Positions 27,301-38,657 of a stretch of DNA of 64,000 nt are shown here, in pieces (the first letter of the stretch is position 1; each line of letters starts with the position of its first letter). The position numbers and the translations under genes were made by a program. The stretch is from Laetiporus sulphureus 93-53 (Eukaryota > Basidiomycota > Agaricomycetes > Polyporales > Laetiporaceae): NCBI RefSeq assembly GCF_001632365.1, contig NW_024468518.1:538199-602198 (forward strand), in the 5' to 3' direction. The notes beneath the pieces were generated by a model. The model was given only the letters and a program-made list of their open reading frames with translations. It had not been told where the DNA came from and searched no databases.

Positions 27301-28098
27301 ATGGCGATATCGCGGGTGTCGATGCTGCGAAGAGCTATCATCTGGTCTCTGTGGAGCTGTACGAGGGCCATGGAGCGGATGACAAGCGGAGGAGGTACGT
27401 TCACAAACATGAATTGGTCCATTAGCGATTGTCTGATTCGCTCCAGTTCCGACCTATCCTCACTTTCAGCAGATACGATAGCAATCACCGCATTTGAACA
27501 GGCATATGTACTGCCTCATGGGATTAGGACGATCTCGACAACGTCCACAACATATGGCATTACCATGAAGGACATTATCGGTAAGTTGGGGAGCGCCTCC
27601 GCGCTTCCTGTGGCAGAATCCCACTGATCGTGCCCTTAGTTGCCAATGAGAACAATCAGATTCAGTCGTTCCCTCGGAGAGCACTTGATCCTCGTAGGCC
27701 AAAACACAAGCCTACGAATCAAGAACTGGAGGAGATGCTTGTGCAATACGACGCTCTCCTTCCGGACGATCCTAAGCATGTGCTCTCACACAACTATGAG
27801 GTAAGATCTGCACATGATATATCGCTCTTCTCGCCTGACAATGCTATACATCTAGGTTATGGGTACAAAACGCATCATAACATCGCCTGCATTGCTCGAG
27901 TCGACCTCTCTCGTGTTCACCTATGGACAGGACCTCTTTTTCACGCGAGTCGCACCATCCAACACGTTCGATGTCCTCAGTGAGAACTTCAACAAGGCAC
28001 AATTGGTGCTCACGGTTGCAGGACTGGCGTTTGCGATCGCAGTGGCGAAGCCTATGGTGAGGAGGAAACGGCTACGCGAGAAGTGGTACGACCAGTAA
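24373..28098 (+). CDS. EMC1: ER membrane protein complex subunit 1
   Basis: A long gene of about 12 exons, coding for about 1,000 aa. It opens with a signal peptide (LTALFHLLAFSLLKHLLAPSWA) followed by GVVDWHKPLIG, the usual first blade of the EMC1 luminal propeller. PQQ-like blades follow (LAALDPLDGSIAWRYKF, ILRRIDGKTGDVVWSW, GKLYGIDSANGEILWSRIFG, CSIYVVDGAKGTVLYHV). The conserved C-terminal domain has GITMKDIIVANENNQIQSFPRR, LDPRRP, DLFFTRVAPSNTFDVLSENFNK and one membrane segment (LVLTVAGLAFAIAVA) before a basic tail ending EKWYDQ. EMC1 is the large luminal scaffold of the ER membrane insertase. All joined exons keep frame. The antisense frame at 26688-27488 is a shadow. Confidence 0.93.
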
Positions 28099-28379
28099 TG
28101 GCGGATTTTTCAAAAACAAAAATGCCTGAAAGCTATTTTGTACCTGTTGTGCTCATAATATTTCAAAGAATGACCGGAGTCCTGGCTACTACCCTCATCA
28201 CTCGTGCTTTGCAAGAAAACTTGGATCTGTTTAATTGCTACATTCAATCGCAGTGGTTGCATTTCAGAACGCGCCAGGAGGCGGACTATCAGAGGTAGGG
28301 CCCCGCTTGGGGTCCCTTAATAGAGCTTATTGCAGCATCTATAGACGGATTTGTGAGGCTATTTACACTAGAAAGGTAC

Positions 28380-29650
28380 CTTGCAGAACGCTCTCTGAAT
28401 GAATACTTTCATGCAGTCATCGACCCATTTCTTCGCGGATGCGACACCCTTCGCCTTCCAGGATATCTAGCATCGCGTCGGCAGGTTCACCTGGATAGCT
28501 GTTGCGGAGGATATGCCGAATGGTAGGCAATCATCAATATGAAAGGATCCGCTGTGCTGCACAACGATCAAACATTTGTGCGGTAGCCAAACGGGTAAAG
28601 CTCGAAAAGCCGCCTCGATATCGAGTGTCGCTGCCTGCGCACCATCACGCGCAGTGTTAATCTGAACAATAATCGACGGAACAATGAGCCACATGGTTTG
28701 GGAAGATGAATATAAGAGGGCACCGATATAAACGAAATAACGCGGCATTAAGAAAACGCTCATGGCACGTCCACAAAGACGAAAAGCCACATAAAGGAGC
28801 AGGGTCAAACCTAGGGACAATCCCAATAATGCTCGAGACCCGCCCTTACTCGGGCGAGCCCCATGGGGCCAGCAGAGATGAAACTGTGAGAAGTGGAGAT
28901 AAAATTCTAAAAGCATGAATGGGGGTTGAAACGCTAGAAGCGGATGCATGCACAGGTTGTGCAGCAGCGCGGAAGGAAGGAAAGTACCTAGAAAGAAACG
29001 CAACTTGGTAGCGAGTGCGGAATGTGACTCACGATTCCAGCGATCATCGCGGCAGTACCCCAGAGGGTCTGGAAATCGTCGGGATCGATTTGGTCGTTCA
29101 CAGAGATACCGGCATCATCCTTGAAGGAGTAGTTCCGAACGACTCGGAACTTGCCCGGCGAACCTGCCTTCTCCACTACAGCTAACGGAGATGAGCGAAA
29201 ATTGGACCGGAGGATTTGTTCGACAGTTGACTTCGAGAAAGGGCCAGAGAAACGTCCGGCATCGAGTTCTTCCTGTATGAATGCGTCGATAACGTCGGGG
29301 TGCGATAAAGCAGAGCTGTGATTCTCAGGTGTGAAAGTACGTGTAAGCGGGGCGAAGTCGCCGAGAGGGAAGCCGTTGCGAATCTTACATGACAATTGTG
29401 AGTAACGATCCAAGAGGCCACGGTGACGCAAAGGTCGTTCGAAGGCGTCAGCGTTGCACGGGGTAACGATGCGATCACGCACGCATGTATTTTGTGGATC
29501 CAGCATGGTGGTCTCGGGATCCGCAGAGTGAGCAAGAATGGCGCACTCCTTTGGGACAACGCCTCGCGGTACAGCTCCCGGAGAGGTTCCAGAGGACGCA
29601 CGGCTCCTGGAAACGTCGTTCTGCGTATATGGAGATTGTTGGGCGGCCAT
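28380..29650 (-). pseudogene. Reverse transcriptase fragment of the DIRS-like element
   Basis: Family-like text runs from MAAQQSPYTQ through FERPLRHRGLLDRYSQL, IQEELDAGRFSGPF, PLAVVEKAGSPGKFRVVRNYSF and DDFQTLWGTAAMIAGIV. After a long interruption (~28665-29028, perhaps an intron) it continues as RDGAQAATLDIEAAFRALPV and FHIDDCLPFGISSATA, then the catalytic AKKWVDDCMKVF. The last part needs two frame changes between FGISSA and WVDD, so the copy is not functional as read. The enzyme would copy element RNA into DNA. Confidence 0.65.
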
Positions 29651-30802
29651 CTCCGATGGATGTACGCGCGCAATTGGCTGCGTAATGCCCTGTCCTCACG
29701 CATACGAGGCAGGTCGGCTGTGAGGACGTGAGCCGCCTGCCCTCATGGCTCGGTTGTCGCATCGTCCTCCTTGTGGATACGGCGAGAAGCGGAGAGAAAA
29801 GTCACTTTGGGACTGTCGTCCTGCTTTGATCTCCTCGGATAAGACACGTGACTTGATTGCGTTTAGACGATTTTGGTACGACGAGTCTGCGGGAGAGAAC
29901 CGTGCGGGGTTATTCATGTACCTGCGGCGTACCTCACAGTCGAAGCGCAGGATAGCCTTGTAATCCTCAGCGAAGTCCGGCAGCGCCAGGATATAGCCGA
30001 AGTGAGTCTGGAAACGGTTCGTCACCGTGTCATCGCCAATCCTCGCATATATCTTCAGCATGTTCTGCCAAGCCTCGAAGAACCTCTCTGGCGGGAGAGA
30101 AGATTCGTCCGGCCACGCGCTGAGATCCAGTAAGTCCAGCTTTTGACCGGCATAAGTAAGGACCTTCTTCGTTTTGACGGAAGTCGGGTATTGGTGAATT
30201 TTCCGTATAGCACTGGGTGTCAATAGAGTAAGAGGGATGTGCACACGAGCTAGACCCAATTTGACGATGGCAGGTGGAATCTCTAGACTCTGGTATTGGA
30301 ATTGGTCTGAAGAGCGTTCGAATGCAGCGGACAACGATCTTTCCCCAGTCGCATTTGTTTCTGTGGACGTCCCACCGATTGTGTGAGTGGTTGTATGCGC
30401 CTTTCCAGCGAGCGACTCGAACACCTTGAGGATGATGCTTTGACGAGACGGAGACAAACCTTGCAGGGCGCCAGCAAATTGGTCCTTGTCGGCCAGACTA
30501 GGAGGAGAAGGCGGGGGAAGTGTCGTACCATCACTAGTAGCACCAGGCCTCTCGGATCCGTCCTCATCTAGCAGAAGTTCGTCCTCGCCGCCCGCGCGAC
30601 GGCGTGCTCTGTCAGCATTGCGTGCCGTACGCCATTCATTCTCAGTCGCGATCATGTCCGCTGGGGCTCCGAGCCAAGGTGTAAAAATGCGTTCGGCATC
30701 GCGTTCGTTTCCATATCTTCCTTGGGTACCCGATTGACCTGTTGTGCCCAAAAGCGCCGTAAATTTGCCTCCGGCATCAGGGGGACGGTGTCCTTCAGCC
30801 AC
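29475..30802 (-). pseudogene. Gag-like protein with zinc knuckles of the DIRS-like element
   Basis: A frame of ~370 codons without a clear ATG at its beginning (it opens near 30802) holds a Ser/Gly-rich N-terminus and a capsid-like helical region (LSPSRQSIILKVFESLAG, FEAWQNMLKIYARIGDDTVTNRF). In an overlapping different frame come zinc-binding motifs: CLVCVRTGHYAANC (CX2CX4HX4C), CVLWNLSGSCTARRCPKGVRH, and CSLCGSRDHHAGS, where the last Cys is absent. The frame change between the capsid region and the knuckles is either decay or recoding. Confidence 0.6.
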
Positions 30803-30910
30803 ACTAATATAAAGCTATAAAAACAACTGCAACAAAGGCTATGGACGGGAAGCGATGAAAAACTGGAAGCGAGCGCGTAGCGAGGCGGTGGCGAGGAGAA
30901 GAGGCGCGAT

Positions 30911-31010
30911 ACCGTATGTCAGGTGAGCGCGTCTCTTTCTCGTCCACCTGCTTAGTAAGCAAGCGTTCGGTGTAGCGCTCGTTTCACGCGCCGGTGCCGA
31001 AGTTCACTCG
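30911..31010 (+). repeat. Dispersed ~100-bp repeat, copy B
   Basis: The second copy of the repeat at 4402-4500, same orientation. The core CCACCTGCTTAGTAAGCAAG and flanking CGTTCGG, AGCGCTCGTT and AGTTCACT words are kept. It lies between the 5' side of the retroelement fragment and the TDP1 start (31290), so it could be either an element end or a TDP1 upstream module. Confidence 0.7.
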
Positions 31011-31289
31011 AGGTACGGGATGTTTGTCGACCCTCGCACTCAGTCTCGATTTGGCGGGCACCTCTCATGTTGGGCTGCCCATGGCGCGACAGGTTGAACA
31101 CTGTCAATAATCCGTTTTTTACGCACCCCAGTTGGACACATTTCATGGTCAGCGCACGTGATCGAGCGCGTCCTGCACGCGTCGCGCGGGGCCACTGCCT
31201 CCTGAGTCCTCTCGCCACAGCCTCATCGATACACGAGCTTGATATCTCTACCCATCTTGAACGACGACCCGAGTCTCAACACGGTGCCG

Positions 31290-33942
31290 ATGTACCCTTC
31301 CGAAGACGAAGATGTTGCAAGGTGCGTTGAATTCTCTTCGCCCCGTCGTAGGCAGACGTCGCGACTCGGTAAGCTGATTCGCGCAGAGCCATCGCGCTCA
31401 GTCTGCAGGAATCCTCACTTCCGACGCGGGGCTCATCACCCAACACATACGATTCGAAAAGTCGCGATAATTCAGTCGAGGACGAGGAAGCTAGATTCCA
31501 AGCAGAGCTACAGCGCGCGATAGAAGCTTCAAAGCGGGACGCCACAAGCTCTGTGTCGTCCGGTTTCGCCACTCCAGCTGACAATGCTCCCAGCAGAGCA
31601 TCCACGAACAGCTCTTTCATATCCGAACGCGCGCAACTGGAGCGGGAGAGACTTGCGCGGCAGAAACGGCTCCGTCCGAACCTCGACACAGACGCGAGAG
31701 AGAGCATAAGCGAGGACGAAAGTGATGACGATGAGCACAGGAACAAGAGGCAACATATCTTCTCTTCATCGTCTTCCAGACATAGTAGGACCAACACACG
31801 TGCTTCTTCTAGTGGTGCTTCTACGTCCGGCGGTTCCATAGCGCAGGCTGCAACAGCCAGTACACGCACATCTTTCAGCAGCGCGTCGGGAGAGCAGCTA
31901 TTCTGGGATGGCGAGCTGCGGCAGACGGCGAATATGCTCGTCGATCCGGAGAAGGATGCCCGACCGACGTTTCGCCTTAGCGAGATTCTCGCACCGGTGA
32001 GCATTGCATGCCCCTGTTGGCTGTCTCCTCATCTCGTTTGTGTAGAGGGATGATATCGCATTCGCGATTGTCTCGTCTTTCGTGTTCAGCTTTTCATGGC
32101 TTTACTCCCTGTTTAACCCAAACACGCCTGTAATCGCAGTTGCACAAGATCCCGAAGGTAAGCGATAGAACAGCTATACCTCTCGTGATCTAATTGGTGT
32201 TTTCCAGGCCAAAAAACAATCAAGACAATCTTGCCCAACTGGGTGAAAACAACGCCGTTCCTCCGAAATGGCTGGGGATGTATGCATATGAAGGTTAGCT
32301 TATCATAGGATATTCTTCTCAGATGCTAAGGTGCATCCGCCATCAGTTCATGTTGGTAGGTCTCGAGGGTGGCGAGATGCCAGATAGACGTTTCACACTC
32401 ACTTCGCAGTTGTTCTACAAATCTGGACGCCTACGCGTGGTCGTTTCAACCGCGAACATGGTTGAATACGACTGGCGCGACATAGAGAATGTACGTGCGC
32501 TCCGATCAGTTCTGAGATAGCGTATCCCGGTTTGTCACTCACAATCCCTCTGCAGTCCGTCTGGCTGCAAGACTTTCCTCCAAGACCGAGTCCTATCTCG
32601 CGCGACTCGGAGGCAGAAGACTTCCCGACTGCTTTGACACGCGTGTTGCACGCTGTGAACGTTGCGCCTGCGTTGAATTCTCACTTGCAGAACGAAGTAG
32701 GCCCACGTCGGTTTATCCGAGGCTCTATACTAATGTTTTCTTTGTGGTACAGCATCCCGATCTTCCGCTGCAGCGCCTCGAAAATCTCCGTACACGCTGG
32801 GACTTCTCCAAGGCCAAAGTGCAGCTTGTTCCGTCTATCGCAGGGAAGCATGAAGGATGGCCGAAGGTGGGGTCGTACGAGATATGTAATGGCGATGATG
32901 GAACTAATGGGAGACAAGGTTGTCCTGGCCGGCCACACAGCGTTGATGAAAGCCGTACGGGATGCTGGTATGACTGCGGATAAGAACACGGAGGTTGTTC
33001 TTGAGTGCCAGGTAGCCTTCTTTCGGGATTATTGGCGGTGTCGCTGTATCATTGACTCTTCTGTGCATTGAGGGCTCGTCAATCGGCACATACAGCACGC
33101 AGTGGATGAACGAGTTTTATTGTTCAGCACGAGGTGAATCCCCACAGTCATGGCTAGACACGTCCAAGACGCAGAGAGCCAAGCTCCCATACCCACCTGT
33201 CAAAATCCTCTTCCCCACATTACAATACGTGCGTGAGAGTAAGCTGGGTGAGAGGGTAAGTATACTTTCGAACCTGCTCATAGCTGCTATTGAATCATTG
33301 CTGATCTCCCATCTCTCAGGGAGGAGGGACGATGTTTTGTCGACAGAATCAATGGGAAGGAGCTAAGTTTCCGCGGGAGTTGTTCCACCAGTCGAGGAGC
33401 AAACGCGGAAGGGTGCTCATGCATTCGAAGGTAAGCAAACATCCCTCTTTCAGACACGTATGTTCACCTCGCCTAGATGATCATTGCCACCTATCATGAG
33501 CACCCCAATGCGCGCCAGAAGCAAGCCGCGCGATCGGATGTTGACACCGATGACGAGGATGCAAATGAACGAAGATCGAACAAGTTTATCGGCTGGGCAT
33601 ATGTCGGCTCGCACAACTTCACTGCATCTGCATGGGGGACGCTCTCCGGTTCGGCCTTCAGTCCTACGCTGAATGTGGGTGGTTTCACGGATAGTGCTGT
33701 CGACAGGTTAGATGACCTTATCTGTAGATCACTAACTATGAGCTTGGTATACTTCTGCCCATCCGGAAGGAGGAGGAGATAGATCGGATCGCATGCTGGG
33801 AACGTCCGCCGAAGAAATACGTTCTCGGTAAAGATGAGCCTTGGGTGAGTTCCGGGATGTTCTTCCCGCTGTCTGAATTTACTGACTGGTGTTTCGCGTA
33901 CAGATGCAAGCCGAATCTTCCGTGTATGCGGCAATGGGTTAG
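31290..33942 (+). CDS. TDP1: Tyrosyl-DNA phosphodiesterase 1
   Basis: About a dozen exons, stop TAG at 33940-33942. The N-terminus has two ubiquitin-interacting-motif-like helices (EDEDVARAIALSLQES and FQAELQRAIEASK), then a Ser-rich acidic linker. The phospholipase-D-like core follows: WGCMHMK (first HxK) leading into FMLLFYKSGRLRVVVSTANM and DIENSVWLQDF. The second half has VLMHSKMIIATY (second HxK) and GWAYVGSHNFTASAWG. A 9-nt exon at 32347-32355 encodes Phe-Met-Leu right after the first HxK motif. The enzyme removes stalled topoisomerase I peptides from DNA 3' ends in the nucleus. The last exon supplies MQAESSVYAAMG. Start at 31290 begins MYPSEDED. Confidence 0.92.
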
Positions 33943-34198
33943 ACATGTTCGGCCTTGCCGCCTGTGTCGCCACCGCAGCAAAGATTGTGTAACTAAATTG
34001 ATGACGAGCGCAGTCTGAAGCGAGTCGCACCCGATTGTAGCTACTATCCGGAACCTTGTTCGATGTATCATCACGATGAAAGACGTAGAACATGGTAGAT
34101 TGCGATTGCTGCTTAAATCTGCCGTAGCTAAAGGGTATGGAGTTAACGCGCGGCCGATAGCCAAAGACTGGCAGGCACCGCGTTGGGCGTCGGTGTCG
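33943..34198. other. TDP1 downstream region
   Basis: Short intergenic region up to the transposon target site. A TTAACGCG word at 34142-34150 lies just outside the element. Nothing else is seen. Confidence 0.5.
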
Positions 34199-34204
34199 CC
34201 AAGC
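34199..34204. repeat. Left target-site duplication, CCAAGC
   Basis: The six bases CCAAGC directly flank the left inverted end and are repeated exactly at 40159-40164, directly after the right inverted end. This is the footprint of a staggered 6-bp cut at insertion. Confidence 0.85.
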
Positions 34205-34241
34205 TATGCTGTTCAAACTGTACTTTTATTCTTAACGCGTA
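34205..34241 (+). repeat. Left terminal inverted repeat of the transposon
   Basis: Begins TATGCTGTTCAAACTGTA and, after two mismatched bases, TTTATTCTTAACGCGTA. Its reverse complement lies at 40122-40158. Further TTAACGCG words follow at 34248 and 34264, so with the one inside the repeat (34232) three occur within 40 bases. Confidence 0.9.
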
Positions 34242-34275
34242 TTTTTCTTAACGCGCGTAGGTTTTAACGCGCTTG

Positions 34276-34835
34276 GACATTTATCGGTAAATTCCGTCGA
34301 CAGTGCCACGCCTCCGGGCCACACCCCTGGACCCGCCCCGTGCTCGCTGTGCGCAGCGACGAGCTGGAGGGTCTGTTGATCTTCCTAGGACCTGACCGGC
34401 TTTGGCTGATGCCGTCAACAAAGGCATCTTCGTAAGTGTCTGTCTTTGCTGTCATACTGGTGAGTGCGTCGACTACTCATTTGTCCGTGCCACACCCATC
34501 GCTCATGTGCTCTTTGATCAGCTATGCTCTCCATCGCACCCACCTCCATGTGTCCATTGAGCGCGCTTTTTGTCGCGCGCTATCTTATGCAATGCCAAAG
34601 AGCCCGGTTCCTCACTGCCTGCAGGTGCTCTGGCCACTGACCGACCGGCGACCTCGCCATCGTGAGTGCGTCTCAAGTTCATCTGCGACACGTACTTCAC
34701 AAGATCGTCATTCGTTGCCATACAGAACGTGTACTCGAGGCCGGCATATTCGATGCTTGAGCCATGTCTTACTCCGAGTCATGTAGAATATCCGTCAGGA
34801 CTTAGGATGAAACAATATAATTGGTGGTTCCTGCA
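34276..34835. other. Left non-coding arm of the transposon
   Basis: About 560 bases between the subterminal repeats and the stop codon of the acidic accessory gene. Open frames exist on both strands, but none could be spliced into a protein-like product. It probably holds the 3' UTR and element-end control sequence. Confidence 0.5.
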
Positions 34836-36463
34836 CTACAAGCTGAACTTGTATGTGAAGTTCGTGCTATCCCATGGATCGGCAAAGTGAGCATAGGCAT
34901 CAAACGGACTGGGTGGTGCCGGCGCCTTCGCCTTCAGCGTGGGAGGTGTCAACGGCACGGGCACAACCTTATCGCTGGCGTCGTCCTGCTCTTCATCGCT
35001 GTCGGTTACCAGGATGACTTCTATGGCATCGGCATTCTGCTTTGCACTCGAAGTCGCAGTCTCGCTGTCATGGACTGCACTGATGCTAGCCTCGGAAAGG
35101 TGCGCCAGGGTGTTATCTGATGTCAGACGTACGAATTAATCAGCACAGCAGACTAGCAGGCACTGCAACGTACCGTTAGCCTCCCATCCAGCGGCAGGTG
35201 GACTCAGCAAACACAGACCACGCTCAATGAGCTCATCATCTGTGTCGTCAAATCCTTCTTTGATAAATGCCTGGTGCGCATCATGGCCATCACTGTCACC
35301 GTGCACCGAACGCTTATCATCCTCTGGGATTGAGCCATTGATACACGACGAGAAGGTACGTTTTGACTCATTTATGTTGTATATAATGATTGGACGCACC
35401 TTCTTTTGCCACCGCTTTCTTTTTTCCTTTTTTGTCAGCAGACGGAGCGTCTTTGGGCATCTCGGCAGCGTCTCCAACTGCCCACGTTTTGTAGATGTTC
35501 TCATCTATCGCTTGACGAGGTGCTGTCCATTGCGATTTTGGTGAGTTTTCCGTATGGCTCTCTACCCTTACTGAGGCTCACCTATGAAGATCTGTGATTC
35601 CTTCCAACCGGCACCACTTCGGCTCTTCATCATCACATAGAGAGGGCCATCCGGATGTTCAGCCTTGACGGCCTGGAACTTGCTCTTGCCGCTTCGAGAT
35701 AGCAACACATACAGTAACTCATGCATCCTAATCTCCTCGTCATCTTCCTCTTTAATTGACATCACCCAGGGGTCACTCTCCGCAAAGTGGGAGAACAGCT
35801 TAGGAAGCAACCCACGCAGGAAGACATGCATGGATGCGGGGCCCCATATTTTGCCGAAGATGAACCCACTGACCAAATCGATGACGCCCAGGCCGTGATC
35901 CTGCAGCCGCAGAAGTTCGTGCTGATCAGGTGCGACATTTCCTTTTGCTTCGAGTATCTACTGATTCATCAGACAGTTTACCTAGTATAGCATCGCCCCA
36001 CCACGTACCACAGACAGCCCGATCGGCAGAGCTGCCACACTGTAGATTCGTGCCATGCCATCGGCAACCCGCCTTGTTTCCGCACATACCCTGCCATTGA
36101 GCTAGCAGTCCATGAGGTCAGATCGCATGAGAATCAAGCGCACAGTGAACGATACCTTTGCAGCAGTACCACGCCGACCTTCAGCGATGCTGCTGCGACC
36201 ACTGTGAAACGTCTGGCAGACTTCTGCACGAGCGTCTGCTTGCGAGACTTTGGGTACGAAGCTCTCCTTGAGGTCTTTTAGAATTCTATTGATGTGCTGA
36301 TTATCGTGGCGAGATGGTTTCGGCTTCTACATTGCATGATTGTGAGCCACCTGCTCATGCAGTGGATCCGCCGCATAATTCGGGCTACACATACTTTGGA
36401 AGGCAAGTGTTCATCGTCACTTTCATCTTCGATGCGTCGACGAGAGCTGCTAGGTCGCACCAT
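34836..36463 (-). CDS. Transposon accessory protein, acidic, 420 aa, with SUMO-interaction-like motif
   Basis: Seven exons (36395-36463, 36156-36326, 36009-36101, 35582-35957, 35400-35522, 35174-35323, 34836-35116) sum to 421 codons, with every junction in phase. The N-terminus is basic/acidic (MVRPSSSRRRIEDESDDE, then KKPKPSRHD, a possible nuclear signal). A helical body follows (RILKDLKESFVPKVSQADAR, LLRLQDHGLGVIDLVSGFIF, FLRGLLPKLFSHFAESDPW, RMHELLYVLLSRS), then a Lys-rich stretch (KKGKKKAVAKEEDD). Near the C-terminus is IEVILVTDSDEE, a hydrophobic VILV core followed by acidic/phosphorylatable residues, like a SUMO-interaction motif. No enzyme motif was found. It is transcribed in the same direction as the integrase, 173 bp downstream. 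It may be a DNA-end or chromatin targeting factor. Confidence 0.75.
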
Positions 36464-36636
36464 TGTTGGTGTCAGGACGGAGGTCAAGATGAAATTCAAG
36501 TTGCTGCGAGGCAAACTTTTCTTCGCTTATGCAATCCCGAGTCCCGACAGGCCATCATCGATCACAAAGTGCGGTCTCATTCACCGTGCGATGGTAAAAA
36601 CATTTTATACAAGAATTGGAATGCTCTGCAACTAAT

Positions 36637-38657
36637 CTACGCATTGTCGTACAATAGATAGGTTATGAGATGGAGCCCTTGTGCCCACAATTCCGCTCGT
36701 GGCTGCCATATATATTTTGGCAGTGTTATGATGAGCTCCTTAGTGCCACGACAACCCAAACGGATTGCCTCTTCATTCTCGTAAGCATCAACATCCTCTC
36801 CGACACGTACTCCATACCCTGCAGGCAGGAGACCATCCTCACGAACAGCAGCCAGAGCATTGAAGAACAGGGTCTCTGTGGCCTCGTCTGCAAAAGGACT
36901 GGCATGCGTCGGTACAGCGACAGGATCATGACGAACGTTATCTTGCTGAGCTGCTGTGATCTCCTCTGATATATTAGGAACAGAGCCGTTGACCACGGCA
37001 TCATCTTCATCATCCAACTCCTCTTCCGGAGGATGCCCAGCACCTGTCTGTCCTCGTCGTCGATGTCTTGGTGTGCCGGTCGTCCCATAAAATTCGTGCA
37101 GTACATCGTTATGAATGTTGGTGCCGTCATCAGTATAGATGCCATTTGCGGTCTGACCGAGAAAGCGCAAATCCTGGGAAACATATCAGCCGGAATCATA
37201 TATCGCGCATCAATTGTCAAGACTGACATTAGGGCTCTGATCATGAGTGTCTGGGCCAGAGATTGGGTGAGCATTCCACTCTTCTTGGAATGCCCTACAG
37301 TCAGCATTGATAGTGTTGATGAATAGGGTGTGTAGCAGCCAAAGGTGATGGTGATTGTATCGATCAAGCATGTGTAGACGTTCGAGGCGAACAAAGAACG
37401 CACGCCATTCACGGCAGAACTGACGCCCTACTTCAACCCACAGTTGCTCAATTCGGGTGTTGTGAGTTGAGCTACTCCATCATCAGTGACATTTCTGATA
37501 TGATCATAGTGTACATACCTTCCCCACATGAAAGACGCACGATTTGGCCCACGGTGCATCACCATCCACACAGCCACCTCCATGTTCTCACCACCCCGAT
37601 CTCCACGTACCCGAGACGGAGTCTCATACTCTTGCACTGCTGTCAGAAAAAGGTCGAGTACTGTGGTTGCAAGACTGTTCGTGCTAGCTCGCAAACCTGT
37701 GATCTGGATAGCCTTCAGAACACTGAGTGATGAAATACTGACAGCATCACGCACCGTGCGACAATACCCATCTATGAAGCCATGAATCACTATGCCCCAG
37801 TGAATGAGTTTGTGGTGGCCATCGCAATGCCATAGCGCATTTGGTCGAGATGACTTGTATCTGCGATGTCGGATTGTACGCTGCTGTCTTAAGGCATGAC
37901 CAAGTCCATCGATGCGGCGTAAGGATTGATATAACCGATTCTTCTGAATGCGGAGTTGATGTCGCTGCAAGAACCCTCGAAGATACCGGATACCGGAGTC
38001 AGGCTTGCTGTGCTTGTAAGCCTTGACAACCGAGTCCAAGTCGTGATTTGTAAGTGCAGAAAACGCTCGGCGCAGTCCATACGTCTTGAGATTTTTGTGG
38101 ATTGTGTGTCTGTGAACACCGAGTGTGCGGGCAAGCTGTGAAATCGATATATTTCGCCTCTCGGACATCGCTTCTTCTAGGAACGTCTTATCTATGATTG
38201 TGTGAGGTCTTCCAGGCCGTCCACTGGGATGTGAGATGATTGGATTGACTCGTGCAACATGGGAAGTATCCCTGTGGACCATTAACGTTGCTATACAACC
38301 CAAACTCAGCGTACTGACACACCTTCCACTAGTATTCTCCATTGTGGCCCAAAGCCCAGCTATCACTTGAGCTAGCGCATGAACAGCCTCTTCAAACCAT
38401 TCTTGTGGGATCATACCGCCTTCATCATCCTCTGGGTGTTCTGCAAGGAGTTCCAGGATAGGAACCATTTCAAGAGTCAGCTTCTCAAAATGATATCGAA
38501 GGTGTAAGGGGTCTGCATCATCGAGGTGAAGAAGTCGGCTCGCATGCTTGTATGCCTTGTTCAGCTGCCTGAATGCATTGCATACATTCGCGGACCATGT
38601 GGTCAGGGCTCTAGGATTGGGGAGAGGTGGTAGTTCGGCTGGGGGAAGGCTGGCCAT
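36637..38657 (-). CDS. Retroviral-type D-D-E integrase/transposase, 622 aa
   Basis: Four exons (38323-38657, 37519-38271, 37228-37471, 36637-37173) give 622 residues. The N-terminal third is helical. A helix-turn-helix lies around RRNISISQLARTLGVHRHTI, then a second helical DNA-binding-like region. The catalytic core reads NALWHCDGHHKLIHWGIVIHGFIDGY (first Asp), SRVRGDRGGENMEV (second Asp) and HNTRIEQLWVEVGRQF (Glu). It continues WRAFFVRLERLHML, HLWLLHTLFINTIN and WNAHPISGPDTHDQSPNDLRF. This is the integrase-core (rve-like) family widespread in agaricomycetes. It would cut and join element ends. The acidic C-terminal tail (EEELDDEDDAVV) is likely regulatory. Start at ATG 38657 (MASLPPAELP). 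The frame stays open to 38705 without an ATG. Confidence 0.88.

Larger units (their letters stand above)
28300..30860 (-). mobile_element. Decayed DIRS-like retroelement fragment
   Basis: On the minus strand a gag-like ORF with zinc knuckles is followed by a reverse transcriptase region that ends shortly after the WVDD catalytic motif near 28420. I see no RNase H, tyrosine recombinase or methyltransferase region after it, and no long terminal repeats. The three parts lie in different frames with overlaps. The domain order and the CxxC-type knuckles before an RT with a KWVDD box fit DIRS/tyrosine-recombinase elements better than Ty1 or Ty3 types, but the diagnostic recombinase is missing. It inserted between EMC1 and TDP1. 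Confidence 0.65.

Noticed and set aside
26688..27488. 266-codon minus-strand frame inside EMC1
   Set aside because: It is a shadow of the EMC1 coding sequence. The plus strand carries conserved EMC1 blocks here.
28300..30860. LTR retrotransposon of Ty1 or Ty3 type
   Set aside because: No long terminal repeats, protease or rve integrase were found. The knuckle pattern and WVDD-type RT fit DIRS-like elements better.
34436..34786. Fourth gene in the left arm of the transposon
   Set aside because: Plus-strand open text has no protein-family character and cannot be spliced with neighbours. A minus-strand alternative overlaps it equally well.
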